NCBI GenBank assembly: GCA_031969915.1
Contig: DALYJJ010000035.1
Span: 1 to 50,390, forward strand
Source: DALYJJ01 sp031969915
Lineage (GTDB): Bacteria > Acidobacteriota > Terriglobia > Bryobacterales > Bryobacteraceae
Length of the DNA stretch: 50,390 nt
Direction of reading: 5' to 3'
The translations under genes were made by a program, and so were the position numbers. Below are positions 15,333 through 24,666 of this stretch, in pieces; the first letter of the stretch is position 1, and each line of letters begins with the position of its first letter. The notes under the pieces are model-generated. The model was not told where the DNA came from. It saw nothing but the letters and a program-made list of their open reading frames with translations, and ran no database searches.

Positions 15333-18300
15333 ATGACCCCCTTCCGGCGCTGCTTCGCCCCACTGGCTGTGTCCGCTGTGTTTGCCGGCTACTCCTTCGC
15401 CCAACCTCCCGCCAAACCGGATTTCGCGCGCGACGTCTACCCGATCTTCGAGAAATCCTGCCATTCCTGCCACGGCCCAAAGGCCCAATTGGGCAACCTG
15501 CGCCTGGACTCTCAAGCCGCCGCGGCCCGCACCTTTCGCGCCGGTGAAGGCGCCGCGAGCACTCTGTATCAGCGCGTCGCCGGCTTGGGCGACCAGCCTC
15601 GCATGCCCATGGGCGGCAGGCTGAGCGAGGCGCAGATCGCCCTCATCAAGTCCTGGATCGACGCCGGCGCCGAATGGCCGGCGACGGTGGGAGCGGCCGG
15701 CGCCGGGATCGCAAAACATTGGGCGTTCACCGCCCCCGTCAAGCCTCCGCTCCCCCCGGGCACAGCCGCCCACCCGATCGACCGGTTTGTTCGAAGCCGG
15801 CTTGTGAAAGAGGGGCTCGCCCCCGCCGCGGAAGCGTCCCGGGCCACCCTGCTTCGCCGACTCAGTCTCGACCTCCTCGGGTTGCCGCCGGCCCCGGCGG
15901 AAATCGATGCCTTCGAGAAGGACACCGCCCCCGACGCCTACCAGCGTCAGGTCGACCGCCTGCTCGCCTCTCCTCACTACGGTGAGCGCTGGGCGCGCTT
16001 CTGGCTCGACGCCGCCCGCTACGCCGACTCCGACGGCTACGAAAAAGACAAGCAGCGCTCCGTGTGGTTCTACCGCGATTGGGTAATCGGCGCCCTGAAC
16101 CGCGACGTACCGTATAACCAGTTCATCATCGAACAGATCGCCGGCGACCTACTGCCCAACGCAACCCAGGACCAGCGCGCCGCCACCGGATTCCTGCGCA
16201 ATTCCATGATCAACGAGGAAGGCGGCATCCACCCGGAGCAGTTCAGAATGGAAGCGATGTTCGATCGCATGGACGCCATCGGCAAGGGCGTTCTGGGCGT
16301 CACCATCCAGTGCGCGCAGTGCCACAACCATAAGTACGATCCGCTGAAGCAGGAAGAATATTACCGGATGTTCGCCTTCTTGAATAACTCCCACGAAGCG
16401 AACATCGCCGTCTACACGCCCGGGCAACAGAAGCAGCGCGACGACTTACTCGCCGGCGTTCGCGCCATCGAAGATTCGTTGAAGAAACGCACCCCCGGCT
16501 GGCAGCAGCAACTGGCTGCATGGAACCAGGCCGTTGAACAGGCCCAGCCGCGATGGACTGTGATCCAGCCCGAAGTCGACGACATCTCCACGGGCGGCCA
16601 GCGCTATCTGCCCATGGAAGACGGCAGCCTGATCGCACAGGGGTACGCGCCCACGAAGCACACCGTCAAGCTCACGGCGAAGACCGATCAGCCCGTTCGT
16701 GCGTTCCGGCTCGAACTGCTGATGGACCCCAACCTTCCGCTGGGGGGCCCGGGCCGCTCGATCAAGGGCGCCGCCGCGCTTACGGAGTTCGAGGTGCTCG
16801 CCGCACCGGCCTCGGCGCCCGACAAGCAGACCAAGCTCAAGATCGTCTCCGCCACCGCGGACATCAATCCTCCGCGCACGCCACTCGAGGCGATCTTCGA
16901 CGACCGTTCCAATCGAACCCGCGTCACGGGCCCCGTGGAGTACGCCATCGATGGCAGCAACGAAACGGCCTGGGGGACAGATGCCGGTCCGGGCCGGCGG
17001 AACCAACCCCGCAAGGCCGTCTTTACGCTGGCCGAGCCGGTCTCTTACGAAGGGGGGACCATCCTCACCGTCCTGCTCAAGCAGGATCACGGCGGTTGGA
17101 ACAGCGACGACAACCAGAATCACAACCTGGGCCGATTCCGCCTTTCCATCACCAGCGCCGCCGGCGCCCAGGCTGACCCGCGGCCTGCGGACGCCGCCGG
17201 CTTGTTCTCCGCCTGGCGGGTGACCGTCCCCGAATGGAAGGCCGAGAACCAGAAGATCGAAGCTCTCTGGGAGGCGCATCCCGAGCCCACCGCGCAACTG
17301 GTCCTGGAGGAACGCGAGCAGCCGCGCACCACTCACATCCTCAATCGCGGCGATTATCTGCAGCCAACGCGGCCGGTGACTCCTGGCGTTCCGGCGTTCC
17401 TGCATCCATTGCCGGCCGGAGATGCGGCGCCCAACCGCCTGACGTTTGCCCGCTGGCTGGTGGCTCGCGAATCGCCGACCACGGCGCGATCGATCGTCAA
17501 CCGCGTCTGGCAGTCCTACTTCGGTATAGGGCTCGTTGAGACCGCTGAGGACTTCGGCCGCCAGAGCGCCCTGCCGTCCCATCCCGAATTACTCGATTGG
17601 CTGGCGGTCGAGTTCATGGACCGCGGCTGGAGCTTGAAAGCCTTACACCGCCTGATCGCCACGTCCGCCACTTACCGGCAGTCCTCGGTTGTAACTGCGG
17701 ACTTACTGGGCCGCGACCCGTACAATCGCCTGCTCGCCCGCGGGCCCCGTTTCCGCGTGGACGCCGAAGCCGTCCGCGACATCGCTCTTGCCGCCAGCGG
17801 CTTGCTGAACGCGAAGATCGGAGGCCCCAGCGTCTATCCGCCGGCGCCCGGCTTCCTGTTTCTGCCGCCGGCCAGCTACGGACCGAAGAACTGGCACGAG
17901 GCCACGGGCGAGGACCGCTACCGCCGCGCGCTGTACACCCACCGCTATCGCAGCGTTCCTTACCCCGTTCTGCAGAACTTCGACGCGCCCAACGGCGACA
18001 TGGCGTGCGTCCGCCGCACGCGGAGTAACACGCCGCTCCAGGCCCTTGGGACGCTGAACGAGGCGCTGTTCCTCGAATCCGCGCGCGCCCTCGCCGGCAG
18101 GATTCTGCGCGAAGCCGGACCGGCCGACGAAGCGAAGCTGGCCTTCGCTTTCCGCCGCGTGCTTGGCCGCCGCCCGGAACCGAAGGAAACCGCCGGACTG
18201 CTCGCGTTTCTCAACAAACAGCGCGGCCGCCTGACGCAGGGTTGGCTCGACGTGTGGGCTCTCACCGGCCTGGATCAGACCCAGGCGAAGAGCCTGCCGG

Positions 18301-18386
18301 CCGGCGCTTCACCGGTGCAGTACGCCGCGTGGACTGCCCTCTCGCGAGTCCTGCTGAACCTCGACGAGGCCATTACCAAGGAGTAG
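15333..18386 (+). CDS. Secreted cytochrome-c-like / DUF1549 / DUF1553 protein (PSCyt1-PSD1 type)
   Basis: This 1017-residue protein has a signal peptide (cleavage near FAQ) and a PSCyt1 haem-binding site CHSCH at 43-47. The DUF1549 region follows (HPIDRFVRSRL, then GERWARFWLDAARYADSDGYEKD) with a second CAQCH at about 328, then a galactose-binding-like middle section. The C-terminal DUF1553 begins near NRLTFARWLVARESPTTARSIVNR. Such proteins are common in planctomycetes and Solibacter-type acidobacteria and are always paired with a DUF1501 protein, as here 4 bases downstream. They are thought to take part in extracytoplasmic polysaccharide or sulfated-sugar breakdown with electron transfer; the reaction is not known. 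GAGGT precedes the ATG. Confidence 0.92.
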   Translation: MTPFRRCFAPLAVSAVFAGYSFAQPPAKPDFARDVYPIFEKSCHSCHGPKAQLGNLRLDSQAAAARTFRAGEGAASTLYQRVAGLGDQPRMPMGGRLSEAQIALIKSWIDAGAEWPATVGAAGAGIAKHWAFTAPVKPPLPPGTAAHPIDRFVRSRLVKEGLAPAAEASRATLLRRLSLDLLGLPPAPAEIDAFEKDTAPDAYQRQVDRLLASPHYGERWARFWLDAARYADSDGYEKDKQRSVWFYRDWVIGALNRDVPYNQFIIEQIAGDLLPNATQDQRAATGFLRNSMINEEGGIHPEQFRMEAMFDRMDAIGKGVLGVTIQCAQCHNHKYDPLKQEEYYRMFAFLNNSHEANIAVYTPGQQKQRDDLLAGVRAIEDSLKKRTPGWQQQLAAWNQAVEQAQPRWTVIQPEVDDISTGGQRYLPMEDGSLIAQGYAPTKHTVKLTAKTDQPVRAFRLELLMDPNLPLGGPGRSIKGAAALTEFEVLAAPASAPDKQTKLKIVSATADINPPRTPLEAIFDDRSNRTRVTGPVEYAIDGSNETAWGTDAGPGRRNQPRKAVFTLAEPVSYEGGTILTVLLKQDHGGWNSDDNQNHNLGRFRLSITSAAGAQADPRPADAAGLFSAWRVTVPEWKAENQKIEALWEAHPEPTAQLVLEEREQPRTTHILNRGDYLQPTRPVTPGVPAFLHPLPAGDAAPNRLTFARWLVARESPTTARSIVNRVWQSYFGIGLVETAEDFGRQSALPSHPELLDWLAVEFMDRGWSLKALHRLIATSATYRQSSVVTADLLGRDPYNRLLARGPRFRVDAEAVRDIALAASGLLNAKIGGPSVYPPAPGFLFLPPASYGPKNWHEATGEDRYRRALYTHRYRSVPYPVLQNFDAPNGDMACVRRTRSNTPLQALGTLNEALFLESARALAGRILREAGPADEAKLAFAFRRVLGRRPEPKETAGLLAFLNKQRGRLTQGWLDVWALTGLDQTQAKSLPAGASPVQYAAWTALSRVLLNLDEAITKE

Positions 18387-18390
18387 CAAC

Positions 18391-19797
18391 ATGCCCACGA
18401 ACGATGACCGAGTCCGACGTACCCGGCGCTGGTTCTTTGAGGAGTGCGGCGTCGGTCTCGGCCGCATGGCCCTCGGAGGTCTCCTTGCCAGTTCGCCCGC
18501 GGCCGCGAGTGATCCCTTGGCGCCCAAGCAGCCTCATTTCAAGCCCAAGGCCAAACGAGCGATCTTCCTCTTCATGGCCGGCGCTCCCAGCCATCTGGAA
18601 CTGTTCGACAATAAGCCCCAGCTCGCAAAGTTCGACGGAACGTTGCCGCCCGCCGACTTACTGAAGGGCTACCGCGCGGCGTTTATCAATCCCTCTTCGA
18701 AGCTCCTTGGCCCCAGGTTCCAGTTCGCGAAACACGGCCAGTCCGGCGCGGAGTTATCCGAGCTGCTCCCCTACACGGCGAAGATCGTGGATGACCTTGC
18801 GATCGTCAAGTCGATGTCCACCGACGCCTTCAATCACGCTCCCGGGCAACTGCTCATGAACACCGGCAGCCAGCAGTTCGGCCGGCCCAGCATGGGCGCC
18901 TGGGTGACGTACGGCCTTGGTGCGGAGACCCGCGACCTGCCGGCGTTCGTCGTCTTCAGTTCCGGAGCGAAAGGACCGAGCGGCGGCAACTCTTGCTGGG
19001 GCTCCGGCTTCCTGCCCACCGTTTATCAAGGCGTCCAGTTCCGTTCCTCCGGTGACCCCGTCCTGTACCTGTCCAACCCTCCGGGTGTCGATGCCGAGCT
19101 CCAGCGCGATTCTCTCGACACCATCGGCAGCCTCAACCGCATGCGCCTCGCGGCCACCGGCGATCCCGAAATCGCAACCCGCATCAACTCCTTCGAAATG
19201 GCCTTCCGGATGCAATCAAGCGCCCCTGAGCTGATGGACCTTTCCAAGGAGCCCCAGGAGATTCTCGATCTCTACGGCGCGGTTCCCGGCAAACCGTCGT
19301 TCGCCAATAACTGCCTGCTGGCGCGCCGGCTTCTGGAGCGCGGCGTTCGCTTCGTCCAGCTCTATCACGAGGCCTGGGACCAGCACGGCAATCTGGTCAA
19401 AGACCTTGCCAAGAACTGCAAGGATACCGATCAGGCCAGCGCCGCGTTGGTCATCGACCTGAAGCGCCGCGGGCTCCTGCAAGACACGATCGTGGTCTGG
19501 GGCGGAGAGTTCGGACGGACGCCGATGGTCCAGGGCGGCAGCGATGGCCGTGACCATCACCCCAACGCCTTCACCATGTGGCTGGCCGGCGGCGGCATCA
19601 GGCCGGGGCTTACTCTCGGCGAATCCGACGAACTCGGGTTCAATGTGGTCAAGGACAAAGTCCACGTCCACGACTTACACGCCACGCTGCTCCACTTACT
19701 CGGTTTCGATCACGCCAGGCTGACCTACCGGTTCCAGGGCCGCGATTTCCGCCTCACAGACGTCCACGGAAATCTGGTGCAGCAGTTGCTCGCCTGA
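18391..19797 (+). CDS. DUF1501 protein (sulfatase-like fold), partner of the DUF1553 protein
   Basis: The 468-residue DUF1501 protein has RRTRRWFFEECGVGLGRMALGGLL near the N-terminus, a Tat-type twin-arginine leader. The body carries AIFLFMAGAPSHLELFDNKP, FNHAPGQLLMNTGSQQFGRPSMGAWVTYG and the metal-site region WGGEFGRTPMVQGGSDGRDHHP of the alkaline-phosphatase/sulfatase superfamily. It is probably exported folded. It sits 4 bases after the DUF1549/DUF1553 gene, the usual order for this conserved pair. The stop is 6 bases from the convergent cytochrome b stop. Confidence 0.92.
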   Translation: MPTNDDRVRRTRRWFFEECGVGLGRMALGGLLASSPAAASDPLAPKQPHFKPKAKRAIFLFMAGAPSHLELFDNKPQLAKFDGTLPPADLLKGYRAAFINPSSKLLGPRFQFAKHGQSGAELSELLPYTAKIVDDLAIVKSMSTDAFNHAPGQLLMNTGSQQFGRPSMGAWVTYGLGAETRDLPAFVVFSSGAKGPSGGNSCWGSGFLPTVYQGVQFRSSGDPVLYLSNPPGVDAELQRDSLDTIGSLNRMRLAATGDPEIATRINSFEMAFRMQSSAPELMDLSKEPQEILDLYGAVPGKPSFANNCLLARRLLERGVRFVQLYHEAWDQHGNLVKDLAKNCKDTDQASAALVIDLKRRGLLQDTIVVWGGEFGRTPMVQGGSDGRDHHPNAFTMWLAGGGIRPGLTLGESDELGFNVVKDKVHVHDLHATLLHLLGFDHARLTYRFQGRDFRLTDVHGNLVQQLLA

Positions 19798-19803
19798 ATT
19801 CGA

Positions 19804-21444
19804 TTATGGCAGCGCCAGCAGGTAACTAGTGACCCTGTCCAGGTCCCGGCCGGAGAACTTATAGGCCGGCATCGCCGTACCCGGCGAGTACTTCTGCGGG
19901 TCCACAAAGTGACCTTCGATCCACTCGCGCGACCGGCGCGCCGCGAGCCCATTCAGCTTCGGGCCCACATTCATGCCCACGCCGTTTGCGACGTGACACG
20001 CGCCGCAGCGCTGCTGTTGGTACACCAGCGCGCCGTCCACGGCGAACGCCGGAGCCTCCCGGAGCGCCTGCGCGTTGGCCGGCGTGAGCTTCAGGAGAAA
20101 CGCCGCCAGCGCGTTGAGCTGCGAATCCGTCAGGTGCAACGCGGGCATCGATGTGCCCGGCACCAGGCCGCTCGGGTTCTTGAAGTGAGCGATCATCCAC
20201 TTGGCGTCCTTCTTTACGGACGCGCCGGCCAGGTCGGGCCCCACTTTCGAACCGCCCTCGCCCAGCGTGTGGCAGCTCGCGCAATCCTCCTTGCGGAAGT
20301 AACCGATGCCGGCCATCTCTTCCGGCGAGAGCATCTGCCAGTTGGCGGGGCCGTCTCCTTCGGCCGTTTCGGTTGAGGGTGGCGTGGTCGCCACCGCCGC
20401 TGCCGTCAGGCTCCCCAAGGTCAGAATCGCCAGTCCGGCCACGGCCATCGCCGTGGTCCGCTTGGTGACATGAACCACCTTGCCGCGATCGAAGAACGGA
20501 ATGAGAAACAGCGCCGCCACCGCGAGTCCGGGCAGGACGTGCGCGCCCACCACTTCGAGCGGGCCCTCGAAGAACTTCAGCGTCTGGAAGAGCCAAAGGA
20601 AGTACCAGTCGGGGCGGGGAATGTAGGACGTGTCGGTCGGATCGGCCAGGCGTCCCAGCGGGACCTTCACCACCACCGCCATCACCACCAGGATGGTGAA
20701 CGCCACGAAGATCGCGACCGTGTCTTTGAAAACCTGTTCCGGGTAGAACTTCTTCGTCTTGATGAGGGCCGGCTGGGACTCGACAAAGTCCTGGGGCTCA
20801 GGCGCCACCCCGTGCTTCCTGACCAGGAACACGTGCGCCGCGATGAGCAGCATGGTCAGCGGCGGCAGCAGCAGAACGTGAACCGCGTAGAACCGTGCGA
20901 AGGTGACCACGCCCACGCTCATCCCGTCGCTTCCCAACAGCCGCAGCAGGTAGGGGCCCGCCAGCGGCGCCTTGGCGGCAATCTGCGTCGTCACCACCGT
21001 CCCCCAGTACGCGCGGTTATCCCAAGGCAGCAGATAGCCGGTCAGCCCGAAGCCGAGCGTGAGCAGCAACAGGACCACGCCCGCCATCCAGGTGGCCTCG
21101 CGCGGCTTCTTGTAGGCGCCCCACAGGAACACTTGGAGCATGTGAGCTGCCACCACCACGAGCATCATCGAGGCGCCCCAATGGTGCAGCCCGCGAATAA
21201 TGCGTCCTCCGGTGAGCTCGGTGACAATGTACTTCAGACTGTTGTAGGCCTCGCCCGGCGTAGGCGCGTAGTTAAACGCCAGCAGAATTCCGGTGAACGC
21301 CTGCACCAGAAACAGGAACATCGCCACGCTGCCGAACACCTGGCGCCAGCCGCTGGAGAACGGGATGTCTTCGTAGAGAAAGTGCTTGGTTGCGGTCTCG
21401 AGCCCCGTGCGCTCGTCGATCCAATCCAGGACGCGGCGGATCAT
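19804..21444 (-). CDS. Cytochrome b with two fused C-terminal cytochrome c domains
   Basis: The 546-residue protein joins a complete bc-type cytochrome b (residues about 1-365) to two c-type haem domains. Haem b ligands are visible in GLHHWGASMMLVVVAAH and ARFYAVH...LIAAH. The Qo motif is PDWYFLW near 280, the PDWY form usually linked to menaquinone. The c domains carry CASCH near 406 and CGACH near 491, each followed by a Met in AMPAYK/SMPALH context. With the Rieske protein encoded just upstream, this is a quinol:cytochrome c (or quinol:acceptor) oxidoreductase in which the fused domains replace cytochrome c1. It abuts the Rieske gene (TAGATG). Confidence 0.92.
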   Translation of the reverse strand: MIRRVLDWIDERTGLETATKHFLYEDIPFSSGWRQVFGSVAMFLFLVQAFTGILLAFNYAPTPGEAYNSLKYIVTELTGGRIIRGLHHWGASMMLVVVAAHMLQVFLWGAYKKPREATWMAGVVLLLLTLGFGLTGYLLPWDNRAYWGTVVTTQIAAKAPLAGPYLLRLLGSDGMSVGVVTFARFYAVHVLLLPPLTMLLIAAHVFLVRKHGVAPEPQDFVESQPALIKTKKFYPEQVFKDTVAIFVAFTILVVMAVVVKVPLGRLADPTDTSYIPRPDWYFLWLFQTLKFFEGPLEVVGAHVLPGLAVAALFLIPFFDRGKVVHVTKRTTAMAVAGLAILTLGSLTAAAVATTPPSTETAEGDGPANWQMLSPEEMAGIGYFRKEDCASCHTLGEGGSKVGPDLAGASVKKDAKWMIAHFKNPSGLVPGTSMPALHLTDSQLNALAAFLLKLTPANAQALREAPAFAVDGALVYQQQRCGACHVANGVGMNVGPKLNGLAARRSREWIEGHFVDPQKYSPGTAMPAYKFSGRDLDRVTSYLLALP

Positions 21445-21918
21445 CTAGGCCGTCCTGATCTTCCCGAGCAGCAACTTGCCGCCCTGCAAGCGCGTCTCGT
21501 ACCGGTCCAACGCCCGCGGCGCGGGTCCGGTGAGCACCTGGCCCTCCGGCGAGAACGTCGACGTGTGGCATGGGCAGAGAAACTCGTGCGTGCGATCGTT
21601 CCAGTGATAGGCGCAGCCCAGGTGCGTGCATTGCGGCGCGAAGGCGATCACTTCGGTGTCGGACTTCTTCAATACCCACGCGGTGGTCTTCTCGCTCACC
21701 ACCTTCCAGCCGTCCACTCGATTGCGGCGGAACACCATCTCCTCCGGGGTTCCCGGTTTCAGGTCCTTGATGTCTCCGGCCTCGATCCATTCGCCTTCCC
21801 TCCTGGAGTGCGGCGGAAAGAACAAGTAGGCCGCCGCGGGTAGCGTGAGGTTGGCGGTGATCAGGCCCCAGAGACCGTAAATGGCAGCTTGAAAGAAGCC
21901 GCGCCTGCCGGTTTGCAT
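21445..21918 (-). CDS. qcrA: Rieske iron-sulfur protein of the bc complex
   Basis: The 157-residue protein has a twin-arginine-like start (TGRRGFFQAA), one membrane helix (about 12-34), and a [2Fe-2S] Rieske site. Cys97 and His99 lie in CTHLGC and Cys115 and His118 in CPCHTS, with Cys102 and Cys117 as the disulfide pair. It takes electrons from quinol at the Qo site of the cytochrome b encoded immediately downstream. A TACAAT box at 21925-21930 (minus strand) ends 6 bases before the ATG, so transcription probably starts at the start codon itself. Confidence 0.94.
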   Translation of the reverse strand: MQTGRRGFFQAAIYGLWGLITANLTLPAAAYLFFPPHSRREGEWIEAGDIKDLKPGTPEEMVFRRNRVDGWKVVSEKTTAWVLKKSDTEVIAFAPQCTHLGCAYHWNDRTHEFLCPCHTSTFSPEGQVLTGPAPRALDRYETRLQGGKLLLGKIRTA

Positions 21919-21924
21919 GAGGTC

Positions 21925-21930
21925 ATTGTA
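21925..21930 (-). promoter_or_regulatory. -10-like TACAAT box of Rieske-cytochrome b operon
   Basis: TACAAT on the minus strand ends 6 bases before the Rieske ATG, so the transcript would begin at the start codon. No Shine-Dalgarno fits between them. Confidence 0.5.
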
Positions 21931-21983
21931 AGGGAGGGATCGGGACGGCAGAGCTTCAGAAGAGTTAAATGAAGCCCGGCGGA

Positions 21984-24377
21984 CTACAGCACGGAGAGCA
22001 GTTCAGTCCGTACCTTCTCTTCCAGTTGTGGTGCGAGTTTGCCGCCCTCCGCCGTAACGTGAAAGACGTCGAGCGCCTTGTGGGCTTCCGTGTCGATGAG
22101 CACAACCTCGATGTTGCAGCCGTTGCGGGCCAATACGTTGGTCAGATCGTAGAGCAGGCCCGGGCGGTCCTCGGCCACCACCTCGATCAGCGTCGCCGAC
22201 CGCGAAACCGAGCGGTCAACGGTCACGGCCGGGTTGATGCGCGCCGACGAGGCCGGCCGCCGCGGGCGTGGGCGGCGCGCCAGCAATTTCTCCGCGGACA
22301 ACTTGCCGGCCACCACCTGCTCCACCGTCCGGCGCAGGTTTTCCACTTCTTCGGGATTCAACTCCAGGGTGCGCGTTGGATCGGCGAAAACGAACGTGTC
22401 GAGGATCTCGCCGCGGTTGTTTGAGAACGCTTCGGCCTTGAGGATATTCATCGCGCTCGCAGCCAGAGCGCCCGCGAGCGACGCGAACAGCCCCGGGCGG
22501 TCCGCGCCAACCACCGTCAAGGTCCACAGGGAAGCCGTTCGCACAAGGTCCACCGCGACGCCCACCGATCGATACCGCTCGATCAGGTCCAGGTGCCGTT
22601 GCATCTCCTCGGCGGTGTGGGTGCGCGCGTAACGGATCGGGAAGCCTTCCAGGAAACCACCGCCCCCCGCGGGAGGCGTCACGATGCGTTCGTCGCCCAA
22701 CGCCGCCGTGTGTTCACGCCAGCCGGCGCGATAGGCCCGCCACAATTGCTCCCGGCGCCAGGGCGTCATCGCCTCCGGATGCACGGCGCTGATGTCGGCG
22801 TACGTAAGCAGCGTGAGCAGCTTCAGGTGCTCGAGCGTCTCCGTGCGCGCGGCGATCCAGGCGCCCGTGTCCGGGTCCTCCAGGTCGCGCGAAGTCATCA
22901 CCGTGGAGAGTTCCAGGTGCCGGTCAATCAGAAACAACACGGTATTCGCTTCGGCCGCCGGAACACCCAGGCGCGCCATTACCTGGTTGGCGATCCTGAC
23001 CGACTCGATGGAATGGGAGCCCGTGCGGGCCGCCTTGCCGGCGTCGTGAAACAGCAGCGCGAATCGCAGCAGATGAAGCTGCTCGGTCTCCGCCAGGAGG
23101 TCGCGGAAGCGGCGGCGGTCGTGGTCGGTGGATGCCGCCAGTTCCTCCAGCGTGCGCAACGTAACCAGCGTATGTTCGTCTACCGTGTACCGATGGTAGA
23201 AATCGCGGACCACCAGGCACTCCATGTCCTTCCACTCTGGAAACAGCGTTTGCAGGTAGCCGGTGTCTTCCATCGCGCGGAGCGCCAGGGACACGTTGGG
23301 CAGCCGCAGGAATTCGCTGAGTGCGGGCCAGGCCGGATTCGGTACAGGCAGCGGCGCGGCGGCGCGGATGCGGTCTTCGGTATCGCGGGCAGGCAGGATG
23401 CCGTGGCGCGCAACGAAGAAGAAGAGGCGCAAGGCCAGGTCCGGGTCAGTGCGGAGTTGTAGCGGCGCCTTCAGCAGCACACGCTCCCGGGCCACGGTGA
23501 AGTCGGCGTTGGTCAGCCGGGAGCGCCAGTCCCGGAACGAAGACAACAGCCCGCTGGCAGCCGCTTCTGTAGCGTCGATTCGCCGCAGCACGGCCGCGTG
23601 CACGGCGCGGGCGTAGCGGTAGTAATCGCGCATCAGGGCTTCGGGCGTAGGGTGCGTCGGCGCCTGCTCCTGCAGATCGAAGGTTAGTTGGTTCGCGTCG
23701 CGGTCCGCGTCCGTGTGCAGGAACGCCCGCACCGCGGCGAGAAACTCTTTCGCCCCGGCAGGCGGGGCCTCCCCGAACCACTCGATCATGTTCACGTCCC
23801 GCAACCCGCCAGGGGACTCCTTCACATCGGGTTCCAGATGGTACACCGTGTTCTGGAACTTGGCGTGGCGCGAGCGGGCCATGGACGCGAGTGCGCGTTC
23901 AAACGTTGGCCGCGCATTCCGGATGAATCCCGGGAGCTTGTCCTGGAGGCGGCGGTAGAGGGCCGAATCGCCGATCAGGAACCGCTGGTCCAGAAGACTG
24001 ATATTCAGTTCTATGTTCCGCTCGTGAACCTCGCAACACTCGCTCACCGTGCGCAACGAATGGCTCACGCGCAGCTTCGAGTCCCAGAGCGATTGGATGA
24101 ACGCCGAAAGGGCTTCGCGGGCCGCGCGCTCCTGGGTGGCGCGATCCACCAGGAACAGCAGGTCGACATCGGAGTGGGGAAACAGCTCGCGGCGGCCGTA
24201 CCCGCCCACGGCGAGCACGGCCAGGCCGGAGGGGAAGACACGCGCCAGGCAGGCGGCATAGTCGGCGCGCACACGCACATCGACCTCCGCGGCGCGCGCC
24301 GACAGTTCTTCGAGTGGATTAGAGCGCGGACTCACCACGTTCGTCGTTGCGGATGCGGATCGCTTCCGCAACATCAT
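21984..24377 (-). CDS. glnD: PII uridylyltransferase/uridylyl-removing enzyme
   Basis: The 797-residue protein has the GlnD order. A nucleotidyltransferase domain has GGYGRRELFPHSDVDLLF near 58-75. An HD domain (LLFHDAGKA near 465) removes UMP, and two C-terminal ACT domains (VVGADRPGLFASL and VVAEDRPGLLYDL) sense glutamine. It modifies the PII protein encoded upstream according to glutamine level. I keep the ATG at 24377, which has AAGG nearby and overlaps the end of glnB by 59 bases. A GTG pair around 24335-24338 is an alternative start. It is slightly shorter than the enterobacterial enzyme. Confidence 0.93.
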   Translation of the reverse strand: MMLRKRSASATTNVVSPRSNPLEELSARAAEVDVRVRADYAACLARVFPSGLAVLAVGGYGRRELFPHSDVDLLFLVDRATQERAAREALSAFIQSLWDSKLRVSHSLRTVSECCEVHERNIELNISLLDQRFLIGDSALYRRLQDKLPGFIRNARPTFERALASMARSRHAKFQNTVYHLEPDVKESPGGLRDVNMIEWFGEAPPAGAKEFLAAVRAFLHTDADRDANQLTFDLQEQAPTHPTPEALMRDYYRYARAVHAAVLRRIDATEAAASGLLSSFRDWRSRLTNADFTVARERVLLKAPLQLRTDPDLALRLFFFVARHGILPARDTEDRIRAAAPLPVPNPAWPALSEFLRLPNVSLALRAMEDTGYLQTLFPEWKDMECLVVRDFYHRYTVDEHTLVTLRTLEELAASTDHDRRRFRDLLAETEQLHLLRFALLFHDAGKAARTGSHSIESVRIANQVMARLGVPAAEANTVLFLIDRHLELSTVMTSRDLEDPDTGAWIAARTETLEHLKLLTLLTYADISAVHPEAMTPWRREQLWRAYRAGWREHTAALGDERIVTPPAGGGGFLEGFPIRYARTHTAEEMQRHLDLIERYRSVGVAVDLVRTASLWTLTVVGADRPGLFASLAGALAASAMNILKAEAFSNNRGEILDTFVFADPTRTLELNPEEVENLRRTVEQVVAGKLSAEKLLARRPRPRRPASSARINPAVTVDRSVSRSATLIEVVAEDRPGLLYDLTNVLARNGCNIEVVLIDTEAHKALDVFHVTAEGGKLAPQLEEKVRTELLSVL

Positions 24378-24657
24378 AGATGAAAACCTTGCCGTCTCCG
24401 ATCTTTCCAGTTTGCGCGGCGGAGACGAGGGTCTTGGCGACCTCCTCGACCCGGGCGTCGGCGACGACCATCTCGATTTTCACCTTGGGCAGCAGATCCA
24501 CCTCGTACTCCTGGCCGCGGTAGACCTCCTTGTGGCCCTTCTGGCGGCCGTGGCCCCGGACGTCGGCGATCGTCATGCCGTCGACGCCGATGCCCTTGAG
24601 CGCCTCTTTCACCTGCTCCAGCTTGAAGGGTTGAATGATCGCTTCGATTTTCTTCAT
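24319..24657 (-). CDS. glnB: Nitrogen regulatory PII protein
   Basis: This is the 112-residue PII protein with MKKIEAIIQPFKLEQVKEAL, the T-loop including Tyr46 and uridylylation site Tyr51 (GHKEVYRGQEYEVD), and the C-terminal GDGKVFIYDVAEAIRIRN ATP-binding segment. It senses 2-oxoglutarate and ATP/ADP and would block the AmtB channel encoded 9 bases upstream when nitrogen is plentiful. A strong AGGAGAAGG precedes the ATG. Because it sits directly after amtB it could be called glnK. The 3' end overlaps glnD. Confidence 0.95.
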   Translation of the reverse strand: MKKIEAIIQPFKLEQVKEALKGIGVDGMTIADVRGHGRQKGHKEVYRGQEYEVDLLPKVKIEMVVADARVEEVAKTLVSAAQTGKIGDGKVFIYDVAEAIRIRNDERGESAL

Positions 24658-24666
24658 GGCCTTCTC

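Noticed and set aside
20470..21843. Long plus-strand frame (457 codons) opposite cytochrome b and the Rieske gene
   Set aside because: It is rich in His, Arg, Gln and Glu with no domain. The opposite strand encodes clear cytochrome b and Rieske motifs, so it is a high-GC shadow frame.
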